Virus record (IMG/VR): IMGVR_UViG_3300025138_000258
Span: 1-28,071 of that record
Strand: one strand, 5' to 3'
Source of the DNA: a virus
DNA length: 28,071 nt
Shown here: positions 7,325 through 12,453 of the stretch, piece by piece
How positions within the stretch are numbered: position 1 is the stretch's first letter
How the letters are laid out: every line of letters begins with the position of its first letter
Position numbers and translations under genes: made by a program
Notes under the pieces: model-generated
What the model was told of the DNA's origin: nothing
The model's input: the letters and a program-made list of their open reading frames with translations, nothing else
Databases searched by the model: none

Positions 7325-7556
7325 GGATTGCAAAGGCAAGTCGCTGAACAAGCCGTGGAAAACTCCAAGCGGCCCGAAGAAGCGGTCAGTCTGCGTGAAG
7401 AAAGGTTCCTCGACTATCAAAGTTTCCTTTGGCGACCCGAACATGACCATAAAAAAATCCAACCCCGGTCGTCGCAAGTCTTTCCGTGCTCGCCACAACT
7501 GCGCCAGCCCCGGCCCCAAGACTAAGGCACGATACTGGTCGTGTAAGCAGTGGTGA
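7302..7556 (+). CDS. small basic protein, DUF6321-like
   Basis: This 84-residue, strongly basic protein begins at ATG 7302 behind GGAG and overlaps the nuclease gene by 23 bases. Residues about 42-84 carry a distinctive block, with FGDPNM, RRKSFRARHNC, SPGPK and ARYWSC in order. I recall this block from phage and algal-virus proteins classed as DUF6321, of unknown function; the name needs checking. Three cysteines in the end half and many Arg/Lys suggest nucleic-acid binding, possibly with a metal. It is in the rightward operon between the nuclease and a 68-residue unknown. Confidence 0.75.
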   Translation: MTKGRVSKDCKGKSLNKPWKTPSGPKKRSVCVKKGSSTIKVSFGDPNMTIKKSNPGRRKSFRARHNCASPGPKTKARYWSCKQW

Positions 7557-7557
7557 T

Positions 7558-7764
7558 ATGGAAGTATGGGTCTTACATTTCTGGATTATTTTTGCCAACG
7601 GGCAGCAAGTCCTCGGAGAAAACAACGACCGCTTCACGACTAAGTCATCATGCTACCTAGTCGCATACGAAAAAGCACAAGGTTTGCAGATGGAACTTTG
7701 GAAAACTACAGGGATGCCAGTGCAAGTTAGGCATCGCTGCATACGAGACGACACCCCAACTTAG
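7558..7764 (+). CDS. unknown small protein
   Basis: This 68-residue protein runs from ATG 7558, one base after the upstream stop. A longer in-frame opening from 7486 would overlap the previous gene by 71 bases and is less likely. The N-terminus is aromatic and hydrophobic (MEVWVLHFWIIFANG), probably a beta strand rather than a membrane helix, since a polar part with FTTKSSCYLVAYEKAQ follows. Upstream sequence lacks a strong ribosome site, so it is probably coupled to the preceding gene. No family recognised. Confidence 0.65.
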   Translation: MEVWVLHFWIIFANGQQVLGENNDRFTTKSSCYLVAYEKAQGLQMELWKTTGMPVQVRHRCIRDDTPT

Positions 7765-7775
7765 GAGAAAGACTA

Positions 7776-7931
7776 ATGCCAACCGTCGCAGGAAAAAAAT
7801 TCCCATACACAGCCGCAGGGCAAGCAGCCGCCGCAGCCTACAAAAAAAGGATGGCAGCAAAAAAGAAAAAGACTAGCGGTACACAGACCGCATCCAAGCC
7901 TAGCACTGCACGAGGATCGCGGTATTCGTAG
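7776..7931 (+). CDS. Lys/Ala-rich small basic protein
   Basis: This 51-residue protein starts at ATG 7776 with AGGAGAAAGACTA upstream and ends at TAG 7931. It opens MPTVAGKKFPYTAAGQAAAA and continues with a lysine cluster (MAAKKKKTSG) and a Ser/Thr-rich end. Tiny proteins with the KKFPYTxxG start and Lys/Ala repeats are frequent in marine phage genomes in my recollection, without a known role. The composition suggests DNA or RNA binding or a disordered packaging aid. The next gene starts within the stop (TAGTG). Confidence 0.7.
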   Translation: MPTVAGKKFPYTAAGQAAAAAYKKRMAAKKKKTSGTQTASKPSTARGSRYS

Positions 7932-8185
7932 TGGCAGAAATTCCAAAATATTCTGTGATTGCAAAGGGCAGCGTTCTCGTCGCAGAGGTCGACGAGACGT
8001 GTGCCACGCATATCATTCCAGAGATTACCATTTCCAACTCTGGCAATATGATCTTGACCCTTGGCAGCGGGTCTTTTTTCCTCAGTCACGAAGGTGCTAT
8101 GTGCCTCGCAGACATGTTGGCCGAGGCCGCAATGCTGGGTGAGGGGGTAGACCCCGCCACGTTTAGGGATGGAGCCTATCAGTGA
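7931..8185 (+). CDS. unknown small protein
   Basis: This 84-residue protein begins at GTG 7931, overlapping the last base of the preceding TAG. It is mixed beta/alpha: strands around YSVIAKGSVLVAEV and ISNSGNMILTLGSGSFFL, then a helix with GAMCLADMLAEAAML. It is moderately acidic with no signal peptide. It shares the operon of small genes downstream of the nuclease. No family recognised; the coding call rests on the overlaps and the steady frame. Confidence 0.7.
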   Translation: MAEIPKYSVIAKGSVLVAEVDETCATHIIPEITISNSGNMILTLGSGSFFLSHEGAMCLADMLAEAAMLGEGVDPATFRDGAYQ

Positions 8186-8340
8186 TAACACGACAAATCT
8201 TTGAGCAAATGCTTGAAGCTGAAAAAATTTTTGAGAAAAATTTGAAAACACTTGAGCGCGAGAACGCCTCGCTTCGCGCATACATACGCGATCTTGAAGA
8301 TAACACAGTCGAGTACGCAAAAAAATGGGGCAACGCTTAA
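8182..8340 (+). CDS. small coiled-coil protein, last gene of the rightward operon
   Basis: This 52-residue protein runs from GTG 8182 to TAA 8340. The start overlaps the previous stop (GTGA), and GGAG lies ten bases upstream. It is almost wholly helical with heptad-like Leu/Ile/Phe spacing (EKIFEKNLKTLERENASLRA), consistent with a short coiled-coil dimer. It is the final rightward gene before the convergent hairpin at 8346-8386. Function unknown. Confidence 0.6.
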   Translation: MITRQIFEQMLEAEKIFEKNLKTLERENASLRAYIRDLEDNTVEYAKKWGNA

Positions 8341-8345
8341 CGCCG

Positions 8346-8386
8346 CCCCACTACCAGATCACCCGATGAGGGAAGATCAGGTGGGG
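8346..8386. terminator. interrupted stem-loop between convergent genes
   Basis: CCCCAC (8346-8351) pairs with GTGGGG (8381-8386), GATC (8357-8360) with GATC (8375-8378), and CCC with GGG, around a GATGA loop. It sits between the rightward operon end (8340) and the leftward repressor-like stop (8428). Position suggests a bidirectional transcription end, but there is no T-tract on either side, so it may act by structure or as an RNA end-stabiliser. Confidence 0.5.
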
Positions 8387-8427
8387 AATGCTGGAAAACC
8401 ACCCAATCCACAAGGAGCACCGTGGCT

Positions 8428-8682
8428 CTAGCTGTCGGTGTTATTAGCCCCACCTCCGACTGGGGTAATGATAACGTCATAGCCCAGCGCATTGCACGCA
8501 GCGGTAAACGTATTCAGATTAGGCGATGTGTTGTGTTGCCATCGTATGATTGTGGCTCTGTTCAAACCCGCATCATGTGCGATTAGGTCATATGAACGTG
8601 CGTCACTCTGCACGATCTCAAAAAATCTACGGATGACAGGTGCCACCCGTAGGAGTTGGGGTTCAGCTTTTGCTTTTGGCAT
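8428..8682 (-). CDS. XRE-family HTH regulator
   Basis: This 84-residue protein runs from ATG 8682 (MPKAKAEPQLLR), which overlaps the upstream gene by 20 bases; the longer frame to 8730 lacks support. Residues about 27-66 form a Cro/C1-type helix-turn-helix: YDLIAHDAGLNRATIIRWQ with the following helix LNTFTAACNALGYDVII, the usual XRE end. It could be a lysogeny repressor or an antitoxin-like regulator. It is coupled to the 8663-9016 HTH gene, and both lie downstream of a promoter overlapped by a palindromic operator. Ligand-free, single-domain. Confidence 0.8.
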   Translation of the reverse strand: MPKAKAEPQLLRVAPVIRRFFEIVQSDARSYDLIAHDAGLNRATIIRWQHNTSPNLNTFTAACNALGYDVIITPVGGGANNTDS

Positions 8683-9016
8683 TGATGTTGCCGCCAATAA
8701 GACTGCGCTCTCGCGCAACCAGTGCGTCAACTACTTGCTGACGAGTGATGTTATGCACCATGCTCAAGCCAGTTATGAACTGATGTGCTTCATCGCTAAC
8801 GTAGCCCTTTGACACGCTTGGTTTCACAACCTCTACGACCTCTTTGGCCTGAAGCTTACCCGCCTTTATCGCCAGCCTAGTCGGCCTCACAATATCGCAA
8901 GCAGTTTTATAACAAACCCGATATTCTTTGGCGAGTTGAACGGGGTTCTTCCCATTCATAAAGTCGCTGATCAGCGACCGACGCTGTGGTTTGGTTAAGT
9001 GGATTTTTTCTTTCAT
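8663..9016 (-). CDS. HTH DNA-binding protein, possible repressor
   Basis: This 117-residue protein starts at ATG 9016 with GAGG upstream. Residues 7-45 contain a resolvase/transposase-like helix-turn-helix (LTKPQRRSLISDFMNGKNPV then LAKEYRVCYKTACDIVR). The remainder is a Lys/Val-rich linker and a helical C-terminal part that may dimerise. It is the first gene after a promoter whose -10 region is covered by an 18-bp palindrome (9040-9057), so autoregulation is likely. The pair with the XRE gene resembles a lysogeny-control unit. No named family recognised. Confidence 0.75.
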   Translation of the reverse strand: MKEKIHLTKPQRRSLISDFMNGKNPVQLAKEYRVCYKTACDIVRPTRLAIKAGKLQAKEVVEVVKPSVSKGYVSDEAHQFITGLSMVHNITRQQVVDALVARERSLIGGNINAKSKS

Positions 9017-9039
9017 CTGCTACCTCATATCGATTTAGA

Positions 9040-9075
9040 TGTCACTTATATGTGACAACGGTTTGCCTATGTCAA
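9040..9075 (-). promoter_or_regulatory. leftward promoter overlapped by a palindromic operator
   Basis: A perfect TTGACA on the minus strand (9075-9070) is followed by a CATATA/TATAAG region 17-19 bases on. That region lies in the centre of the palindrome TGTCACTTATATGTGACA (9040-9057, 6-bp arms). The start of the HTH gene is 24 bases downstream of the palindrome. Binding there would block RNA polymerase, the usual arrangement of an autoregulated phage repressor. Confidence 0.6.
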
Positions 9076-9210
9076 CGCATCGGACACCTCTGGCCTTGCC
9101 AAATACCTGTCATTTGGCCTTCTCAGACGCATTGATAGGCACCATTTTAAACATGATAAGCTCTTGTTTTTACAACGAAATGTATTGGTAGATGTGTACT
9201 AGATGCTAGA

Positions 9211-9233
9211 ATGGTGCCGTGTGGGGGCACCAT
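9211..9233. repeat. perfect inverted repeat ATGGTGCC/GGCACCAT
   Basis: Two perfect 8-base arms surround a 7-base spacer (GTGTGGG). The same GGCACCAT half-site recurs at 9138-9145. It could be an integrase/excisionase or regulator site, or a transcript end for the convergent direction; no T-tract follows it. Confidence 0.55.
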
Positions 9234-9381
9234 CTCACTAAATAGTTTCGTTTGTTTACAGAAGCTTATCATTTTTTTTAATTTAATCTTGTCAGTAGTT
9301 TGTCACACACATCGGTCGTACATCTGTCGTACATCCGACTACACTATTGTAACTAAAAGACTAATCGAAACACAGCGTATG

Positions 9382-10446
9382 TCAAGCGGCTGCCGATTGG
9401 CCTCGTAAATTAGTTACGAAAGTCCTCGCTCTACTCTGAATAAACCCACGGTATCGCATTGTCTGGGTCACATCTGCATGGCCCATCAGATATTGGAGGT
9501 CGCCAAGATCAGCCCCCGTACTGGCCGTAAGGTACGCAAACGTGTGACGCAGATCATGGCATCTTATCGCCTCGCTGCCCTTGTACGGCAAGCTTACCGC
9601 CTTACACGCTTCCTTCAAGTGCTTGCCAAGCGCACCACTTGCGCTGCCGGGGCTGTGCCACGGCCCGTTGTAACCTTGGAACACTGGTATATGTGCGGGC
9701 AGTCCTTGTGCAGCCACGGCTATCTCCTTCATGGCGTCAGTCATTGGTACATCCCTAGCCAAAGTCTTAGTCTTAGCTCCTGTGTGCGCCTTGCGTATCA
9801 TTGTCACCTGTTTGGTGAGACTAAAACTCCTTGACGTGATCGCCACCAACTCTTGCATCCGTACACCTGTGTCTATCATGGCTACGAAGTGCGGGTAGAA
9901 GTAATCGTTGTGCTTACGCACCCAATCAAGCAACCTATTGGCCTCTTCGGCTTCAAGGTGAACCGTTCGCATGTCATTTGCTGCTGGCCTCGTGATCTTT
10001 GGCGCAGCGAACGCTTTGATCCTTCGCTCGGCGTAGTTCAGCACCGCAATGAAGTCGTTAAGGTATCGACGAACAGCACTCGGCGTGAGGTGCGTCCAGT
10101 GCGTAGTAATGTATGCGGCTACGACACCATCGTTGATCTCGTTCAATGGCATCGCGCCAAAGTATTCGCACATCTTCATCAGTTTGTTCTCTTGCCGCAT
10201 GTCGTTGTTGCCCTCGACCTTCTTCCAGAGCAGATACTCTCTCGCAGCCTCACCGAAAGTCTCGGTGACGACTGGCACGCCGAAGGCTGCATCAGCGATG
10301 GCGCGTTCAAGTTGAACACGCATCTTCTCAGCCATCGGCTTAGTCTTTTGAGTGGCCCGCAGGCCCGTCGTACGACGAACCCGCTCACTCATAAACGTAC
10401 CCCTGATATGCCAGTGGCCGTTGTCCCTCATTACCCGAAGCGTCAT
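9382..10446 (-). CDS. int: tyrosine recombinase (phage integrase)
   Basis: This 354-residue protein has an N-terminal arm/core-binding part (about 1-160) and a catalytic domain. Arg196 is in DTGVRMQEL, the lysine region near 225-228 is in HTGAKTKT, His297 and Arg300 are in CHDLRH, His323 is in LMGHAD and the nucleophile Tyr332 is in TMRYRGF. All tyrosine-recombinase residues are present, so it should be active. It would insert and excise the phage genome at an attachment site. It follows the LuxR-type gene by three bases, so the two are co-transcribed. The repeat-rich gap just past its stop (9017-9381) is a candidate attP. Confidence 0.93.
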   Translation of the reverse strand: MTLRVMRDNGHWHIRGTFMSERVRRTTGLRATQKTKPMAEKMRVQLERAIADAAFGVPVVTETFGEAAREYLLWKKVEGNNDMRQENKLMKMCEYFGAMPLNEINDGVVAAYITTHWTHLTPSAVRRYLNDFIAVLNYAERRIKAFAAPKITRPAANDMRTVHLEAEEANRLLDWVRKHNDYFYPHFVAMIDTGVRMQELVAITSRSFSLTKQVTMIRKAHTGAKTKTLARDVPMTDAMKEIAVAAQGLPAHIPVFQGYNGPWHSPGSASGALGKHLKEACKAVSLPYKGSEAIRCHDLRHTFAYLTASTGADLGDLQYLMGHADVTQTMRYRGFIQSRARTFVTNLRGQSAAA

Positions 10447-10449
10447 GTG

Positions 10450-10911
10450 TTATCTCGCTTTCTGTTTTAACATGGTTGTTGTTTGCGGGTATCGAAATGG
10501 GTCTTCGGCCCAATCGATCTCCACCTCAGTCAGTTCGTAGTGTTCTTCCGCGCTCATGCCCTGAACCAATTTCTTGTAATGCGAGGCGGCCTTGTGCCTA
10601 GTCGTGCTCTGGCTCTTACGCATGTACCCCCTGATGTGAACCTTGGCTGTGCTCTCCGCGCAGTCTAGTGCGTCGCCCATCTCAACGGTGGATCGACCCA
10701 GACATACCATTTGAATTGTGGCTATCTGTTTGGCACTGAAGCTGCCAAGCAATATCTTACGACTGAAGTTGTCAGCTTCTTGAGGTGGCCCTGTGGGGTT
10801 GGTATTACTCCCGTAGTTCGTGGAGTGGCTCGCCCCCACGAGCGTCCTCGCTAACAGGTCGACTTGCGCTTCCAGCGCAGCAACCCGCTTCTCCAAATCT
10901 TGTGTGCTCAT
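10450..10911 (-). CDS. LuxR/GerE-type HTH regulator upstream of the integrase
   Basis: This 153-residue protein runs from ATG 10911 (AAGGAAA eight bases upstream); an in-frame GTG at 10917 is too close to the ribosome site. It has an N-terminal short coiled coil (about 4-27), a Gly/Asn/Pro-rich linker, then a LuxR-type HTH at about 58-112 (FSAKQIATIQMVCLGRSTVE, then CAESTAKVHI). It has no receiver or autoinducer domain. It is co-transcribed with the integrase, so it may control integration or excision timing. A sigma-region-4-like fold is the alternative. Confidence 0.75.
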   Translation of the reverse strand: MSTQDLEKRVAALEAQVDLLARTLVGASHSTNYGSNTNPTGPPQEADNFSRKILLGSFSAKQIATIQMVCLGRSTVEMGDALDCAESTAKVHIRGYMRKSQSTTRHKAASHYKKLVQGMSAEEHYELTEVEIDWAEDPFRYPQTTTMLKQKAR

Positions 10912-10946
10912 AGTCACTTTCCTTGAGTTAATATTTGAATTTACTT

Positions 10947-10986
10947 CACGACGCTCGTGCGTTATGTGTCACGCGAGCACGTCGTG
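10947..10986 (-). terminator. long hairpin upstream of the LuxR-type gene
   Basis: CACGACG (10947-10953) pairs with CGTCGTG (10980-10986), and the stem continues through CTCG/CGAG pairs with a 2-base bulge. On the minus strand an AT-rich stretch follows. It lies between the 10994-11251 gene and the regulator-integrase operon and may end or dampen read-through from the large leftward cluster. Confidence 0.4.
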
Positions 10987-10993
10987 GTGCTCA

Positions 10994-11251
10994 TCATGTG
11001 TGTGTGTCGATGAGGACAACGTCTTCATCGGCACTCCCATTCTCCTTTAATATTTGCAGCACTCGACTACGCGCCTTACGCATTAGTCTGTCTGTCCATT
11101 CCTCATTCTCTAACGCCCATGTCAGTCCCAATGCTAGAAGCTGCGACGCCTCTATCGTTTGGCCCAGTCGAGCGTATGTCTCGACAGAAAGGTCACGCTT
11201 AACAACGATGGCACAGTCTCCATCATCCACGTTCAATTTAATTTTCTGCAT
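10994..11251 (-). CDS. unknown small protein
   Basis: This 85-residue protein starts at ATG 11251, sharing one base with the TGA of the upstream gene (TGATG). A short beta part (KIKLNVDDGDCAIVVKRDL) is followed by helices (TIEASQLLALGLTWALENEE, then LMRKARSRVLQILKENG). The acidic end is DEDVVLIDTHT. It is the last gene of the large leftward cluster before the hairpin at 10947-10986. No family recognised. Confidence 0.7.
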   Translation of the reverse strand: MQKIKLNVDDGDCAIVVKRDLSVETYARLGQTIEASQLLALGLTWALENEEWTDRLMRKARSRVLQILKENGSADEDVVLIDTHT

Positions 11252-11805
11252 CAGTCTCTAACCACGATGGGTACATACGCACCCTCGTTTAGTTGCTTGC
11301 AGTGCGTACTCAACCACACACTGATCAAAGTTTTGAGTGTATCAATCGACGCACCCCCATTCACGATGAACCCTGCTTGCTCCACGCAGTTCAGCATGTC
11401 ACTGGCGATTACGCCCACCATGTTCTCGAAATCTTTGGTCTTGATTACCGCCTCGTTTGTCGTGCGGAAGTCAACGACCATGTCTCGCATCCTCTCTAGC
11501 TCTACGAGCACGCTGTCCTTCTCCCATGTCCCGACCTTGGGATCGACAGGGACAGCATGTCTACTTGTCAGCGGCGTCTTAGTCTTACGTGCGCCGTCGA
11601 TCATTCGCTTGCCGTGATAGGTTGCCCATATCTGTGCGCTTGCGGCCTCGGCAGCTTTCGCTGCGTCATTGCCACCATCATATTCGCGCTTAACCCTCAC
11701 GTTTGGGGTAGTCGTAGGCTCTGCGTCCTTAACGACTGGCGCGTCAACCACGCCTAAATCCTGTAGTACCCCGTCTGTTATAGTCTGTGTAATGTTATCA
11801 GTCAT
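11251..11805 (-). CDS. unknown protein of the CobS/CobT-like cluster
   Basis: This 184-residue protein runs from ATG 11805. The open frame extends to 11952 but would overlap the upstream gene by 131 bases, and ATG 11805 shows the CACACATG context common to starts in this cluster. A disordered acidic N-terminus (about 1-40) is followed by an Ala-rich part (AAKAAEAASAQIWATYHGKR) and a helical C-terminal half (WEKDSVLVELERMRDMVVDF onward). No enzyme motif seen. It overlaps the 85-residue gene by one base. Confidence 0.7.
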   Translation of the reverse strand: MTDNITQTITDGVLQDLGVVDAPVVKDAEPTTTPNVRVKREYDGGNDAAKAAEAASAQIWATYHGKRMIDGARKTKTPLTSRHAVPVDPKVGTWEKDSVLVELERMRDMVVDFRTTNEAVIKTKDFENMVGVIASDMLNCVEQAGFIVNGGASIDTLKTLISVWLSTHCKQLNEGAYVPIVVRD

Positions 11806-11821
11806 GTGTGTGTTCCATCCA

Positions 11822-12127
11822 TTAGATATTGTTGTGTTCAAGCTCAACGATGCGGGTCGTGACCACATGCCGAGTAGTATCTTCCGTTCGTATCTCGGTA
11901 CTATCACCGTGATCCTTGGCAAACGTGACGTTGTAGATAATGTTACCGTCACTCAGCGTGACCGTGACATCCAAGTCGCACATGTTACACAAACAACTGG
12001 CGCTGTGTGTAACTTGGCTCAGTTCGATAAGAGCCTGTGCTATCTCTGGTGGGCCTTGAGGGGCGTTTGTCCATACTGTTGTTGCGCCCGTTGCCGCTAC
12101 TGCTGGTGTGTTTGTTTGTGATGACAT
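11822..12127 (-). CDS. unknown small protein with a CLCNMC cysteine cluster
   Basis: This 101-residue protein starts at ATG 12127 with GAGAGAGA upstream. A low-complexity Thr/Ala-rich start is followed by a helix (PEIAQALIELSQVT) and CLCNMC at about 45-50, which could hold a metal with other residues. A beta-rich end follows (VTVTLSDGNIIYNVTFAKD). Function unknown. A 45-residue frame at 12097-12234 overlaps its start. Confidence 0.7.
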   Translation of the reverse strand: MSSQTNTPAVAATGATTVWTNAPQGPPEIAQALIELSQVTHSASCLCNMCDLDVTVTLSDGNIIYNVTFAKDHGDSTEIRTEDTTRHVVTTRIVELEHNNI

Positions 12128-12234
12128 GATATTCTCTCTCTACTTGGTGGGCCTTGCGGTGGGTCAGCCCAAGTTTCTTGCATGTCCCCAACGCTGGGGG
12201 TGTCTACACTTTGGATGAGGATCAACCCCTCCAT
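12097..12234 (-). CDS. possible 45-residue protein overlapping the 12127 start
   Basis: The frame runs from ATG 12234 to a TAG at 12097, starting MEGLILIQSVDTPSVG. A strong AAAGGAG lies seven bases before the ATG, better than that of the next gene. It is polar and probably disordered with many Pro/Arg/Gln. It could be a real tiny gene or a leader peptide whose translation opens the start of the 12127 gene (31-base overlap). The DNA also contains a CCCCA-ACGC-TGGGG hairpin (12187-12200). Confidence 0.45.
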   Translation of the reverse strand: MEGLILIQSVDTPSVGDMQETWADPPQGPPSRERISCHHKQTHQQ

Positions 12235-12268
12235 TGAACTATCTCCTTTGTTGTTAATCCCATGATGT

Positions 12269-12286
12269 TGTCACAGATGTGTGACA
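12269..12286. promoter_or_regulatory. perfect 18-bp palindrome, operator-like
   Basis: TGTCACAGATGTGTGACA has two perfect 7-bp arms around GATG. It overlaps the last codons of the 60-residue gene and lies upstream of the 12234/12127 starts. Its core recurs at 4022-4033, and a related palindrome with the same GATG spacer is at 20794-20809. It is probably a binding site of a phage regulator controlling leftward transcription. Confidence 0.55.
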
Positions 12287-12453
12287 TGCGCAAGCCGTCG
12301 CATGACAGATTGCACTTTTAGTTTGTCGGACTTACGAATACCTAACCGCCGACACTCCCAGTACACCCTCACATACCAGCTTAGTCGGTGCGACTTATCG
12401 CACCAACCGAACCAGTAGCTAGGCACTCGTGCTACTTTCTTGCCTCTCTTCAT
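12271..12453 (-). CDS. small basic protein after the CobT-like gene
   Basis: This 60-residue, strongly basic and aromatic protein (MKRGKKVARVPSYWFGW start) runs from ATG 12453 in an ATGA overlap with the CobT-like stop, so it is translationally coupled to it. It contains WCDKSHRLSWYVRVYWECRR and ends HVTHL. Many Arg/Lys/Trp suggest nucleic-acid binding or packing against an acidic partner such as the CobT-like linker; the latter is speculation. Its last codons carry the 12269-12286 palindrome. Confidence 0.6.
   Translation of the reverse strand: MKRGKKVARVPSYWFGWCDKSHRLSWYVRVYWECRRLGIRKSDKLKVQSVMRRLAHVTHL

Larger units (their letters stand above)
9017..9381. other. repeat-rich non-coding gap beside the integrase; candidate attP region
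   Basis: No convincing gene lies in these 365 bases. Besides the promoter/operator, it holds nested inverted repeats: GGCACCAT (9138-9145) and ATGATAAGCT (9153-9162) are mirrored by ATGGTGCC (9211-9218) and AGCTTATCAT (9263-9272). A perfect 8-bp hairpin occurs at 9211-9233, a T-run near 9272-9279, and a direct repeat GTCGTACATC at 9315-9324 and 9326-9335 (11-bp period). Repeated short sites beside a tyrosine integrase are what arm- and core-binding sites look like. No tRNA fragment was found, so the attachment core is not defined. Confidence 0.45.

Noticed and set aside
8422-8586. 54-residue GTG frame with AAGGAG upstream, antisense to the XRE gene
   Set aside because: The ribosome-site match is good, but the product has no recognisable feature and the minus strand has a clear HTH gene.
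9211-9408. 65-residue rightward frame in the integrase gap
   Set aside because: It starts in an inverted repeat and runs through AT-rich, repeat-bearing DNA with no ribosome site.
9853-10470. 205-residue rightward frame opposite the integrase
   Set aside because: The opposite strand encodes a complete tyrosine recombinase with all catalytic residues.
12269-12286. CRP-type binding site
   Set aside because: TGTCA-N8-TGACA differs from TGTGA-N6-TCACA in half-site and spacing, so a phage regulator site is a better reading.
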